64,000 nt of DNA, from contig CAWAEG010000001.1 of assembly GCA_963780895.1 (NCBI GenBank), positions 248,001-312,000 of the forward strand, in the 5' to 3' direction. The notes beneath the pieces were generated by a model. That model was not told where the DNA came from. It ran no database searches and was given only the letters and a program-made list of their open reading frames with translations. Source of the DNA: DASQFI01 sp963780895 (GTDB lineage: Bacteria > Acidobacteriota > Vicinamibacteria > Vicinamibacterales > SCN-69-37). Both the position numbers and the translations under genes were made by a program. Shown here one piece after another: positions 44,804-53,651 of this stretch (positions are counted from its first letter, which is position 1; the number at the start of each line of letters is the position of its first letter).

Positions 44804-44911
44804 AACGCGATAACTGCCGAATGATCCAATCATCAGCCACGCGCCGGCGCCGTATCTTTATACTACAAAGTATTCTGTGTAGACGCGCCGGGTGCGAGTT
44901 GCCTCTGACAC

Positions 44912-45631
44912 CTAGCTGGCCGCCAACGTGACGCCAGCCGCTGCCTTGGCGATGATCGCCGCGACGGCCTGGGGTTGGGACACGTAGACGGCGTGACTGC
45001 CCTGGACCTCGGTAACCGTTGAACCAGCGCGCTTCGACATCGCGCGCTGCGCGTCAGGCGGAATCATCTTGTCCTCCGTGGACACGAGATACCAGCTTGG
45101 CTTCGACTTCCACGCCGGCTCGCTGACGGCGCCGTTGAGGGCTTCGAGACCCCAGGGCACCTGCGAGTCCGCCATGAATGCCGCCGCGTCAGCGCTCACA
45201 TCCGCCGCGAATGACGCTCGAAACTTCGTTCGATCGAGAAACAGATAGCCGTCCTGAGGCGGCAGGATCGGAGGAACAGCCGCACCCGGCGGCGGGTCCT
45301 TGATCAACGCCGACACGGACTCGCCCTTGTCCGGAGCGAACGCCGCGATATAGACGAGGCCCACGACCTTCGGATCGTTGCCGGCTTCCGTGACCACGAC
45401 GCCCCCGTACGAATGGCCCACCAGAATCGCCGGCCCGTTCTGCACCGCCAGCGTGCGCTTCGTGACCGCGACGTCATCCGCCAAAGAGGTGGTCGGATTC
45501 TGCACGATCGACACGTTGTAGCCGTCCTTCTTGAGAAGGTCGTAGACTCCCTGCCAACCGGACCCGTCGACGAACCCCCCGTGCACTAGAACGACGTTCT
45601 TGACACCCTCAACTGTTTTTGCCTGCGACAT
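44912..45631 (-). CDS. Alpha/beta hydrolase
   Basis: 239 residues with GGAGGG before ATG 45631. Oxyanion-hole region VVLVHGGFVDGSGWQ, nucleophile elbow GHSYGG, late acid in STEDKMIPPDAQ and catalytic His in GSHAVYVSQPQ: a complete triad of the EstC/methylesterase-like group. No signal peptide. Substrate not predictable. Neighbouring MFS gene is on the same strand 122 bp upstream. Confidence 0.92.
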   Translation of the reverse strand: MSQAKTVEGVKNVVLVHGGFVDGSGWQGVYDLLKKDGYNVSIVQNPTTSLADDVAVTKRTLAVQNGPAILVGHSYGGVVVTEAGNDPKVVGLVYIAAFAPDKGESVSALIKDPPPGAAVPPILPPQDGYLFLDRTKFRASFAADVSADAAAFMADSQVPWGLEALNGAVSEPAWKSKPSWYLVSTEDKMIPPDAQRAMSKRAGSTVTEVQGSHAVYVSQPQAVAAIIAKAAAGVTLAAS

Positions 45632-45753
45632 GAAACCCTCCGATAGCCGAGCACCACTGGACTGATCGACCCAACTCCGAAGAACGCTCTTCGCGCGTAG
45701 TTTGCCGTCGATCCACCCTAGCGTTATTCAGGAGTAAGTGCCAGTGTCGGGGC

Positions 45754-46941
45754 CTATTCCGGCTCCGACGTCAACGGCGATGGCGTGGCATGGACGTCAC
45801 GTGGCACCCGATTCGGCAACGGGAGGGCGAACAGGGCTGCCAGCAGCGGGACCACCGCTGTCAGAGAGAGCGCGGCGTGCAGTCCCAACCGGTCCCCAAG
45901 CATCCCGACCACCGGCGCGAGCAGTGAGCCGACGCCCCAGCCGACGCCCATCATCAGCGAGGACACGGTGGCGGCGCTCACCGGCGCCACCTGCTGGCCG
46001 AACGTGACGTTGACGGGCAAGGTGGACTGCAGGAACATTCCGCCGATCGCGACGAGCACGGTGAGCGTCCAGCCTGACGTCAATTGCCCGACCAGAAGGA
46101 AGGGCACTGAGGCGACGAGCGTCCAGATGATCACGCGCCGCGCGCCGTAGGCATCGGCCAGTCGGCCTCCGAGGAATCCGCCGAGGGTGCTCACGACCAG
46201 GTACAGCGTCACGGCCGCGCTGACTTCTCCAATCCCCATGTGTTGGCGCGTCAACAACACGGGCAAAAAGACCGCCAGGCTGTTCGCCGTCAACGTTCGC
46301 AACACGACGATGATGTAGAGCAGCCCCAGGGGCTTGGCGTACGGGCGCAAGAGACCCCAGTGCTGCGCTTCATGTTTCTTCGGGATGTGAACGCGTCGGA
46401 TCAAACGAAGCGTGTACGCGAGCGCGAGCAGCCCCGGCAGCGCGACCACCCACGCCCAGCTCGGTCCAACCGCCATCACGGCCGGGGCGAAGCAGACGGG
46501 TGCGACGGCAAAACCCAGCGATCCGGCCGAGATGTGTGTCGCCATCGCGAGGCCCTTGCGATCGACGGACACCGCGTGCACCAGCGCGGCAGCGGGCGGG
46601 TGGAACGCCGCGCTCCCGAGGCCCCCGATGAACAGCACCGCCGCGAGCATCGGCACGGTCGTCACCGAGCCGATGGCGCTCAGCACGAGCACCGACAGAA
46701 CCGGCCCTCCCATGAGGAGCACGCGCGGCCGCCAGCGATCCGCGAGCGTGCCGAACCCGAGCTGAGAGACCGAGCTCGCGAGCTGATAACACATCGCCAG
46801 CACGCCGATGGTCTGGAGTGACAGATCCAACCGCGGGATGAGCAGCGGGAGCAGCGGCGCGTACATGTTGCCGTACGCGTCGGCCACAAAATGTGTGGAT
46901 GCGGTCGCCCAGATCGCTGGGTGCAGTCGAACCCGTCGCAC
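45754..46941 (-). CDS. MFS transporter, fosmidomycin-resistance (Fsr)-like
   Basis: 395 residues from GTG 46941. Twelve hydrophobic segments with the MFS loop GFGTLADRWRPR after TM2 and a similar GGFLGGRLADAYGARR in the second half. The N-terminus AIWATASTHFVADAYGNMYA resembles Fsr-type drug exporters. Probable inner-membrane proton-driven export, substrate unknown. The start codon and the 5' region lie in a 29-bp sequence repeated at 49811, and a TACAGT -10-like box in that repeat suggests a leaderless message. Confidence 0.88.
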   Translation of the reverse strand: MRRVRLHPAIWATASTHFVADAYGNMYAPLLPLLIPRLDLSLQTIGVLAMCYQLASSVSQLGFGTLADRWRPRVLLMGGPVLSVLVLSAIGSVTTVPMLAAVLFIGGLGSAAFHPPAAALVHAVSVDRKGLAMATHISAGSLGFAVAPVCFAPAVMAVGPSWAWVVALPGLLALAYTLRLIRRVHIPKKHEAQHWGLLRPYAKPLGLLYIIVVLRTLTANSLAVFLPVLLTRQHMGIGEVSAAVTLYLVVSTLGGFLGGRLADAYGARRVIIWTLVASVPFLLVGQLTSGWTLTVLVAIGGMFLQSTLPVNVTFGQQVAPVSAATVSSLMMGVGWGVGSLLAPVVGMLGDRLGLHAALSLTAVVPLLAALFALPLPNRVPRDVHATPSPLTSEPE

Positions 46942-46966
46942 GGCGCAACTGTAGAGATACCACGAG
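46938..46966 (+). repeat. 29-bp direct repeat, copy 1
   Basis: Identical at all 29 positions to 49811-49839. This copy holds the MFS start codon and its presumptive promoter (minus strand). The two copies enclose the GntR-ABC-permease module at 46967-49810. Confidence 0.9.
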
Positions 46967-47054
46967 CGATGTCACCACTCGGTTGTTGACGCTCCAGTTC
47001 TGAATGTGATCCTGACCGCGTCCTGAAGCACTTACTGCGTGTGACCGGCCTGAC

Positions 47055-47093
47055 TTGACATACTGTATATGTTCTTTATATACAGTATAGCGA
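47055..47093 (+). promoter_or_regulatory. Promoter and operator of the GntR-ABC operon
   Basis: A consensus -35 TTGACA (47055-47060) is followed after 18 bp by TATACA (47079-47084). Over them lies a perfect inverted repeat with 11-bp arms, ATACTGTATAT (47060-47070) and ATATACAGTAT (47078-47088). Transcription would start near the GTG at 47094, so the mRNA is probably leaderless and the GntR protein probably represses itself by covering the promoter. Confidence 0.75.
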
Positions 47094-47549
47094 GTGGCGC
47101 CCGGACGGCTTTCCTCGCGGCTTCTGATTGGCCCGCTCTCGGCGGCGGCGGGCGGGCCGCTGTACCTGCAGATCGTCGACAGCCTGAAGCGTGAGATCAG
47201 CGAAGGCCGCCTGGCGGCCGGCGCGCCGCTGCCCTCGTTCCGGCGGCTGGCCGAGGAGCTGCTCGTCAGCGTCATCACCGTGAAGCGCGCGTACGAGGAG
47301 CTCGAGCGCGACGGCATCATCTACCGGCGCCAGGGACTCGGCACGTTCGTCTCCGACGCGGCCGCCGACCGGAGCCGCGAGGTGAAGACCGCCCACGCGG
47401 CCGCGCTCTTCAAGCAGGGCGCACGCGAAGCCGCCGAAGCCGGACTGTCTCAAAAAGCCATCCTGCAGCTGGCGGACGTGGCGATCCGCCAGGACGCCGA
47501 AGACCATCCCACAGAAGGAGCGCCTCGCCATGTCCGAAAACGCGCTTGA
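47094..47549 (+). CDS. YtrA-subfamily GntR regulator
   Basis: 151 residues from GTG 47094. GntR winged helix: PLYLQIVDSLKREISEGRLA, PLPSFRRLAEELLVSVITVK, AYEELERDGIIYRRQGLGTF. The short C-terminal tail (~60 residues, mainly helical) is the YtrA type, which has no large ligand domain and is almost always linked to ABC exporters. The gene overlaps the ATPase start by 20 bp. Confidence 0.93.
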   Translation: MAPGRLSSRLLIGPLSAAAGGPLYLQIVDSLKREISEGRLAAGAPLPSFRRLAEELLVSVITVKRAYEELERDGIIYRRQGLGTFVSDAAADRSREVKTAHAAALFKQGAREAAEAGLSQKAILQLADVAIRQDAEDHPTEGAPRHVRKRA

Positions 47550-48402
47550 AATCCGCGGCCTCACGAAGTCGTTCACATCGTTCACCCTGGGGCCGATCGA
47601 TCTCACGGTGCCGATGGGCGCGATCTACGGCTTCGTAGGACCGAACGGCGCCGGCAAGACGACAACGCTGGACCTGGTCTTCGGACTGGGCAGAAAGGAC
47701 GCAGGATCGATCACGGTGCTCGGGCTCGACCACCAGCGGGATGAGCGCGCCATGAAGCAGCGTGCGGGCTACGTCAGCCCCGACCTGAACTACTCGCCGT
47801 GGAGCCGGGTCAGCAAGGTCATCAGCTTCGTCAAGGGGTTCTATCCCGGCTGGGATGATGCGTACTGCGCCTCGTTGCTGACCGATCTTCATGTCGGGCC
47901 CGACGAGCGGATCCAGTCGCTGTCCTTCGGCGCGAGGATCAAGCTCTCGCTGGTGCTGGCGCTGTCGTGGCGGCCGTCGTTCCTGATCCTCGACGAGCCG
48001 ACGAGCGGGCTCGATGCGATTGCCAAGCAGCAGCTGTTCGCCGAGCTGCTGTCGGCGGTCCAGGGCGAGGATCGTGCGGTCCTCATCTCCTCGCACGCCA
48101 TCACGGACCTCGAGCGCTTCGCGGACCACGTCGGGCTGATCAAGAACGGCCGGCTGATCGTCGAGGGCGCGACCGACGAGGTGGTCGATCGATATCGCCT
48201 GGTCGACATCGCGAGCGAACAAGCCGCCGGCGTCGAGCGGGAGCCTGGCGTTCTCGTCCAGCACCGCGATCCGCATCGGTGGCGCGTTCTGCTCGATCAG
48301 CGGCTGACACCGATCGAGCAACTGAGAGCTGGCGGACGATCGCTGCTCGCCGACTCCGCCCTCTCACTCGAAGAGCTCGTCGTCGCTCTGGGGAGGAGCT
48401 GA
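47530..48402 (+). CDS. ABC transporter ATP-binding protein
   Basis: 290 residues. Walker A GPNGAGKTTT, Q-loop-like region GYVSPDLNYSP, signature variant QSLSFGARIKLSLVLAL (LSFGA in place of LSGGQ), Walker B FLILDEPTSGLD and switch His ISSHAITDLERF. A C-terminal extension of ~80 residues is typical of ABC-2-type exporters regulated by YtrA proteins. It pairs with the membrane protein 2 bp downstream. Confidence 0.94.
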   Translation: MSENALEIRGLTKSFTSFTLGPIDLTVPMGAIYGFVGPNGAGKTTTLDLVFGLGRKDAGSITVLGLDHQRDERAMKQRAGYVSPDLNYSPWSRVSKVISFVKGFYPGWDDAYCASLLTDLHVGPDERIQSLSFGARIKLSLVLALSWRPSFLILDEPTSGLDAIAKQQLFAELLSAVQGEDRAVLISSHAITDLERFADHVGLIKNGRLIVEGATDEVVDRYRLVDIASEQAAGVEREPGVLVQHRDPHRWRVLLDQRLTPIEQLRAGGRSLLADSALSLEELVVALGRS

Positions 48403-48403
48403 G

Positions 48404-49804
48404 ATGGTCGCGCGACTCGTCTTCGACGCGATCTGGCGGAATCGGTGGCTCTATTCGATAGTGGCCGTGAGGTTCTTCCCGTTCTGGCTCGCGTTCGCGG
48501 TGAGTGGCTCCAATCCATTGCCGATCATCACATCCCTCTCGCTCATCTTCGCGGTGCTGCTGGGGCCCATGGCGGTGATCGCGACGATGGGTTTGCGGGA
48601 GCTTCGTCACCTGCCCGTCACCAATCGCGATCTCTGGCGCGCGACCTGGGTCGTCGGCACCGTCGTCGCCGCTGGAGTCCTGCTGGTCTCGAAAACCGTC
48701 AGCGCACTCCTGGTGGCGGCGTTCGGCGGCAGCCCGACGGTGTCGGCCGGAGCGATTCTGCTCTCAACCGTTTACGACTTCACCTGGGCGGGCACCGTGC
48801 TCCCGCTGTTTCCGTTGCTCGGACACGCCGGACACGCCGTCGCTCACCGCGGAACCCTTGCGGCGTCGTTTGCAGCAGCCGCGCCGACCGCCGCCGTGCT
48901 TGCAGGCTTCGGGCTACCGATCCTGGTGGGCGACGCATTGCCGACGCGCCCTGGCGAGTTCACATCGGCGACGACTGGGGTGTTGGTCGCAGGTCTGGCG
49001 ATCGCCTTTGGCGCGCTGGCGTGGACACCGGAGCGCGGAGTGCTGGCGGGCGAACGCGCGCAGGCTCGGCGCGCGGTCGTGCTCCCGGGAGCCGCGACTC
49101 GGACACGTCTCATCGATCGCCTGACTGGAATCTCGAGGGTGGCAGTGCCGTACCTCCTGGCGACACCGGCGCTGGCAATCGGCGCGTGTCTCGCGCTGGC
49201 ATCCTACGGCGTCATCTCTGGAAGTGGCCCCTGGTGGTTCGTGCCACAAGCGCCGACCGTGTTCGACCCTTCGGACACCGGGGATCGCGGACTGTCCTAC
49301 TTCGTCTTGCTGCCTTGTGCGGTCGTGACCATGCAGGGCCTTTGGACACCATGGGCGCGTTTGCTGAAGGTGCTGCCCTTGTCGGTGAGACAAATCAATG
49401 CGCTGCTTCTCCTCACTCCTTTCGCGACCTGGATGATCCTGTGGCTCCTCGGGTGGTCCGCCTACGCCTTCGCGTACGGGACTCCCCCAACGTTGAGAGT
49501 CGGATTGGCGTTCGGCTTGGCTGGGATTGGCGCCCTCGCGCACGCCACCCTCCTCCGATTTCAAGGGAGCACAGCAGCGGTCTGGGTCTTTGTGTCGATC
49601 GGCGCGCTGATGCCTCAGTTGTTAAAAGTTGGACTGCGCGACGGGACCGACCCTCAGATTGTGTTTCCGGTCATTGGCGCGATGGCGCTCTGCACGGCGG
49701 CGTTCGTCAATCACCACACGCTGACGCGGTCGACGTCGTCGTCCCGGGCGTATCAGCGGCCGCAACCGCCCTTCGGTTTTCCCGCCAAAACCGGCATCCG
49801 ATAA
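48404..49804 (+). CDS. ABC-2-like membrane permease
   Basis: 466 residues with about ten to twelve hydrophobic segments, for example LPIITSLSLIFAVLLGPMAV, TLAASFAAAAPTAAVLAGFG and LLLLTPFATWMILWLLGW. No soluble domain. It starts 2 bp after the ATPase stop and must be its membrane partner. Substrate unknown; YtrA-linked systems often answer cell-wall-active compounds. Confidence 0.85.
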   Translation: MVARLVFDAIWRNRWLYSIVAVRFFPFWLAFAVSGSNPLPIITSLSLIFAVLLGPMAVIATMGLRELRHLPVTNRDLWRATWVVGTVVAAGVLLVSKTVSALLVAAFGGSPTVSAGAILLSTVYDFTWAGTVLPLFPLLGHAGHAVAHRGTLAASFAAAAPTAAVLAGFGLPILVGDALPTRPGEFTSATTGVLVAGLAIAFGALAWTPERGVLAGERAQARRAVVLPGAATRTRLIDRLTGISRVAVPYLLATPALAIGACLALASYGVISGSGPWWFVPQAPTVFDPSDTGDRGLSYFVLLPCAVVTMQGLWTPWARLLKVLPLSVRQINALLLLTPFATWMILWLLGWSAYAFAYGTPPTLRVGLAFGLAGIGALAHATLLRFQGSTAAVWVFVSIGALMPQLLKVGLRDGTDPQIVFPVIGAMALCTAAFVNHHTLTRSTSSSRAYQRPQPPFGFPAKTGIR

Positions 49805-49810
49805 CGACCA

Positions 49811-49839
49811 GCACGGCGCAACTGTAGAGATACCACGAG
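49811..49839 (+). repeat. 29-bp direct repeat, copy 2
   Basis: Exact copy of 46938-46966, lying 7 bp after the permease stop and without an MFS gene next to it. It marks the right edge of the ABC module and has no evident function here. Confidence 0.9.
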
Positions 49840-49871
49840 AGACTGGGCGACCTGACGTTGTTCGGCGCGGG

Positions 49872-50825
49872 TCAGGCTGCGGACTGCTCGTACCAGCGAA
49901 GGACCCGCTGCGCTCGCAGCGTGTTCCACCGGCTGGGCCGGCCGTCGCCGTCTTCGAGCGCAAAATGAATCGCGCCGGGATGCGTGTTCTCCAGCAGCCA
50001 GGTGCCGTCGGGCTGCTGCTTGGATCGGAGCAGATCGATCGCTTCGGTCATCCGCGGGTCCGGCGCGTCACCGGCCGAGCGGAAGTAGTCGAGGGTGCGC
50101 AGCACGTCATAGTGCCAGCGGGTCGGAAACGAGAACTGCAGCCAGGCTGGGTTGACGACGGCCCCGGTGCTCTTGCGCCGGATCAGCTGCCGCTCGAGAA
50201 GGTACTCCTCGCCGCGGCGCCGGGCCGCGATCGATTCCGCCGAGCCACCGGTCGCGCGCTCGTGCGTCAGCAGACCTTCGAGCACATTGATCGTGGTGGC
50301 GAACGACGATCGCACGGACCCGCGCTCGGCGTCGCAGTTCCACCCGCCGTCCTCGAGCTGCTCGGCGAGCAGGCGAACGACCACGTCATCGACATCGTGA
50401 TCGAAATAAGTGCCCAATCTGACGGTCCTGCCATTGATGCACGGCTCGACCTCGCCGCTGAAGAATGGCTGACCGGCGTGCTCCCATCGGCAGTGATCCC
50501 TGACCAGCGCCACCGCTCGGCGGACGCGGTCAGCACGCGGGTCGATGCCGAAATCGCACAGCAACTGGAGTGTCGGCAGCGTGGACGTCCAGGGCTGCCC
50601 CTGCGTCTCGCCGGCCTGGTTGAGGTGCCGCGCCGGAAAACAGGCGCCTCCCGCCCACAGGCCGTCTTCGCCCTGCAACGCCAGCAGTCTGGCGCCCCAG
50701 CCCTCCGTCGCCACCCGGGCGCGCTCCGACGCGACGACGTCTGCCGGCGCCTGAACGAGATCGCGCAGTACCTGCCAGCGGATGGCGGGGTCAGAATCGA
50801 GCAGCCAGTCCAGGACGCGGGTCAC
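49872..50825 (-). CDS. Squalene-cyclase/prenyltransferase-like alpha-alpha barrel protein
   Basis: 317 residues built of repeated helix pairs with QW-like motifs: GARLLALQGEDGLWAGGACF, LLAEQLEDGGWNCDAERGSV, LLRSKQQPDGTWLLENTHPG. These are terpenoid-cyclase/prenyltransferase repeats, but the catalytic DXDD motif of squalene-hopene cyclase is not seen and the protein is half the usual length. It may be a non-enzymatic or differently acting member. It forms a pair with the downstream-facing DinB gene on the same strand. Confidence 0.82.
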   Translation of the reverse strand: MTRVLDWLLDSDPAIRWQVLRDLVQAPADVVASERARVATEGWGARLLALQGEDGLWAGGACFPARHLNQAGETQGQPWTSTLPTLQLLCDFGIDPRADRVRRAVALVRDHCRWEHAGQPFFSGEVEPCINGRTVRLGTYFDHDVDDVVVRLLAEQLEDGGWNCDAERGSVRSSFATTINVLEGLLTHERATGGSAESIAARRRGEEYLLERQLIRRKSTGAVVNPAWLQFSFPTRWHYDVLRTLDYFRSAGDAPDPRMTEAIDLLRSKQQPDGTWLLENTHPGAIHFALEDGDGRPSRWNTLRAQRVLRWYEQSAA

Positions 50826-50826
50826 T

Positions 50827-51336
50827 TCATCCGAAGCTCTGATCGTCGGCCGTCGGCCCGTACACGGAAGGCACCTTCGATCCGAGCAGTCGCAGGTACA
50901 CCGTCATCTGTCCACGGTGATGCGCCGAATGCAGGAACGTATCGCGAATCACCTGGTGACGGGGCTGCTCGAAGGCGAGATGACCGCTCGCGAGGAGTCG
51001 CCAGGCTGTTTTGAGGTGCGCATCGGTAGTCTTCTGCAGGGCCTCGCGCGCCTGGGCAACGGCCTTGTCGAGCGCCGCCACGAGCTCCGCGCTTGTGTTC
51101 AGGGGAGCGGGTCTGCGGCTCGATCCGTCCTTCGGCGCGATATCCAGCTCGTCCATCGTGATCGCATAACCGACCCACGATGGAATGTTCGCGACCAGAT
51201 CCGACAAGTACCCGAACGGCATCGATCTGTCGTGCGGCTTCCAGTCGCGCTTGCCGGTCGGCACCTGTTCGAGCACGCGTCGCGACTTGCCCGCCTCGCT
51301 CTCGAGCTCTGCCAGAAACCATTCGGTCATCGTCAT
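50827..51336 (-). CDS. DinB-family protein
   Basis: 169 residues from ATG 51336, chosen because GGAGGT lies 6 bases upstream; an earlier ATG would put that site inside the gene. Four-helix bundle with the metal-site residues His in FGYLSDLVANIPSW region replaced, and the C-terminal DTFLHSAHHRGQMTVYLRLL (HxxxH) retained. The N-terminal His expected in the second helix is not evident (SDLVANIPSW). DinB-like proteins include thiol-transferases with a three-His metal site; function here uncertain. 1 bp from the cyclase-like gene. Confidence 0.85.
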   Translation of the reverse strand: MTMTEWFLAELESEAGKSRRVLEQVPTGKRDWKPHDRSMPFGYLSDLVANIPSWVGYAITMDELDIAPKDGSSRRPAPLNTSAELVAALDKAVAQAREALQKTTDAHLKTAWRLLASGHLAFEQPRHQVIRDTFLHSAHHRGQMTVYLRLLGSKVPSVYGPTADDQSFG

Positions 51337-51466
51337 GCGGTTACCTCCAGACATCGGCGGTCACACACGCCCAAAGACTCAGAATGCCACACGCCGCGTG
51401 TTGGACGGTGAGCGTCCGGCTTTTTGAGAATGAGTCTCGGGACCGGGCGGTTGTTTACGCCCCGCG

Positions 51467-51500
51467 CGGCGTCGGCAATGTGTTGGTCCGCGGTCGCGGC
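51467..51500 (-). repeat. 34-bp fragment duplicated from the GAF-protein gene
   Basis: Matches 56165-56198 at 33 of 34 positions in the same orientation. On the minus strand both encode AATADQHIADA. Here no gene surrounds it: it lies in the spacer between the DinB and VOC genes, in a frame that quickly loses coding character. Likely remnant of a related gene. Confidence 0.7.
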
Positions 51501-51517
51501 CGTGGCTGGCGCGGGCG

Positions 51518-52654
51518 CTACGACGTCCGCGCCGTGACGTTGCTGATCTGCAGATCGAACCCGTTCGGCGTCGTCGTGTGGTAGCTCTTGTACGTGGCGG
51601 TCTGGATGTCACCGCCGCCGCCAGTGTCGACACGGGCATTCAGGCCGCGCTTCTCCAGCTCGGCTCGCACGGCGTCAGGATCGAATGCCGTGATCCCGAA
51701 GGAGATGTGGCCGATGCGCGTCGCGCGCGTCGCTGCCGCGCTGCCAGGCACCCATGCCGGTGATAGCGCGTTGCCGCCGCGAATGATGAGGGCGCCCATG
51801 TCGCCGGCCTCGATGTTGTTCTGGCTGCCTTCGTCTTTTCCCGGCTTCCAGCCGAGCAGCGCCTGATAAAACGCGACAGTCGCTTTGTAGTCCGCCACTT
51901 CATACGAGATGTGATCCAGGAAGACGGTCTTCCAGTTGGTCGACTCGAACGGCGCCGGCACGCCGAGCGATCCGTTCGCGGGATCGCGCCGGCGATTCGT
52001 TCGGTTGCCGTTGCTGATCTGCACATCGAAGCCGCCCGGATCCTTCACGTGAAAGCTCTGGAAATCGCGGCCCTGGTGATCGGAAATCGGGTTGAGCCCG
52101 CGCTTCTTCAGCTCGGCTTCGACGTTTCTGGTGTCCCACGGCTCGATGCCCCAGCAGAACGAGTCGAAGACGGCGTTGCGCGGCGCGCCGCCGCCCCGTC
52201 CGCCGCCGCGCCCTTGAGCGCCCGCGGCTCCGGCCGCGCCTGCGGCAGCCGGAGGCGTGGCTGGAGCGGTGGGGGGTGCCGGCGGCGGCGGCTGATAACC
52301 GCCGCGAATGCTGATACCGCCCCAGTCGCCGATGTCCAGCATCGCTTTCGTGCCGTCATCGCTCCGGACCTTCCAGTTCATGAGCGCGCCGTAGTAGGCC
52401 GCTTCCTTCTTGTAGTCGGCCACCTGCACCGAGAAGTGATCGAGCAGGACCGTTCGCCAGCCCGTGGGCTCGAATGGCAGCTTGGCCGGCGTCGGATTGC
52501 ACTCCGGCGTTCCGGCGCGCGCGCCGCCACAGCTGCCCTGAGCGAACGCGAGAGTGGGCCGGGTGGCCAGTGCGATGGCAACCAGTTGTAGTAGCCGCCG
52601 ACGAGAGATTCGGCCGTGGTCGAAGTCTTCGAACAATTTCAGGATGTCGCCCAT
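51518..52654 (-). CDS. Tat-exported protein with two VOC domains
   Basis: 378 residues from ATG 52654. The N-terminus has a twin-arginine signal, ISRRRLLQLVAIALATRPTL followed by AFAQ. Two glyoxalase/VOC domains follow: ~50-215 (WRTVLLDHFSVQVADYKKEA ... FQSFHVKDPGGFDVQISN) and ~235-378 (WKTVFLDHISYEVADYKATV ... GFDLQISNVT). Between the halves of the first is a Pro/Ala/Gly-rich low-complexity loop. A His at the start of each domain (LDH) could bind metal. Periplasmic, substrate unknown. Confidence 0.88.
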   Translation of the reverse strand: MGDILKLFEDFDHGRISRRRLLQLVAIALATRPTLAFAQGSCGGARAGTPECNPTPAKLPFEPTGWRTVLLDHFSVQVADYKKEAAYYGALMNWKVRSDDGTKAMLDIGDWGGISIRGGYQPPPPAPPTAPATPPAAAGAAGAAGAQGRGGGRGGGAPRNAVFDSFCWGIEPWDTRNVEAELKKRGLNPISDHQGRDFQSFHVKDPGGFDVQISNGNRTNRRRDPANGSLGVPAPFESTNWKTVFLDHISYEVADYKATVAFYQALLGWKPGKDEGSQNNIEAGDMGALIIRGGNALSPAWVPGSAAATRATRIGHISFGITAFDPDAVRAELEKRGLNARVDTGGGGDIQTATYKSYHTTTPNGFDLQISNVTARTS

Positions 52655-52745
52655 GGGTAACCTTCGGGGATGAAGTTGGTGCGCAGAGTATGCGGCCGAT
52701 GGGCGGCCCTGAACAAGCGGCCGTCGTCGAGGAGTTTCCGATGCC

Positions 52746-53651
52746 TCACACGCCCGCAACCGCAACGGCCGCGGCCAACTGCGCGTTGTGGCGCAGCAGG
52801 GCGACATTGGCCCGCACGCTGTCCCCGCCCGTCACCGCGTGCATGCGGTCGAGCAGGAACGGTGTCACCGCGCGGCCCCGGATGCGGTGCGTCTCAGCCT
52901 CCGACAAGGCCGTCTGGAGCGCGCGATCGTAGAGGTCGGACGCCATCTCGTCGGCGATCGGAATCGGATTCGCGATGAGCACCCCCGTGCCGAGACCAAG
53001 CGACAGGTGGAGCCGCACGGCCGCGGCGAGCTCCGCGATGGAGTCGTAGCGGCGATCCACAGGGAGTCCGCTCGATCGTCGGTAGAACGCCGGGAACTCG
53101 TCCGTCCCGAATCCAAACACCGGCACGCCGACCGTCTCCAGCATCTCCACCGTCCGCGGCAGATCGAGAATCGCCTTGGCGCCAGCACACACCACGGCGA
53201 CCGGAACCCGCGAAAGTGCCGTGAGGTCCGAGGAGATGTCGCCGCTTTCGGGAGCGTCGCGATGCACGCCGCCGATGCCTCCAGTGGCGAACACGCGGAT
53301 GCCGCTTGCATGTGCAGCAACCATCGTGGCCGCGACGGTTGTCGAGCCGGGCAGACCAGATGAAAGTGCCGCGGCGAGATTACTGAGGTTGATCTTCGCG
53401 ACGTTCGGTGCCGTCGCGAGTTGTTCCAGTTCGGCGGACGTGAGCCCGACGTGGACGGCACCGCCGATGATGCCGATGGTCGCAGGCGTGGCGCCTGCCT
53501 CACGCACAATCTGTTCGAGCGACAACGCCGCGGTCACGCCATCAGGGTGCGGCAGACCGTGTGTCACCACCGTCGTCTCGAACGCGACCACAGGAGTTTT
53601 GTGGGAGAGAGCGCGCGCGACTTCGCCGCCGTACCTGCACCACTCCCTCAT
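52746..53651 (-). CDS. psuG: Pseudouridine-5'-phosphate glycosidase
   Basis: 301 residues from ATG 53651, which overlaps the kinase stop (ATGA). Family motifs are complete: VVAFETTVVTHGLPHPDGV, TIGIIGGAVHVGLTSAELE, KINLSNLAAALSSGLPGSTT, VFATGGIGGVHRDAPESGDI, SSDLTALSRVPVAVVCAGAK, FGFGTDEFPAFYRRSSGLPV. PsuG cleaves (reversibly) pseudouridine 5'-phosphate to uracil and ribose 5-phosphate. The preceding PfkB gene can supply the phosphorylation step. Confidence 0.95.
   Translation of the reverse strand: MREWCRYGGEVARALSHKTPVVAFETTVVTHGLPHPDGVTAALSLEQIVREAGATPATIGIIGGAVHVGLTSAELEQLATAPNVAKINLSNLAAALSSGLPGSTTVAATMVAAHASGIRVFATGGIGGVHRDAPESGDISSDLTALSRVPVAVVCAGAKAILDLPRTVEMLETVGVPVFGFGTDEFPAFYRRSSGLPVDRRYDSIAELAAAVRLHLSLGLGTGVLIANPIPIADEMASDLYDRALQTALSEAETHRIRGRAVTPFLLDRMHAVTGGDSVRANVALLRHNAQLAAAVAVAGV

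Noticed and set aside
45754..46941. MFS gene as exporter of the PKS product
   Set aside because: It lies about 6 kb from the operon, outside the 90-bp repeats, with unrelated genes between, so no link is supported.
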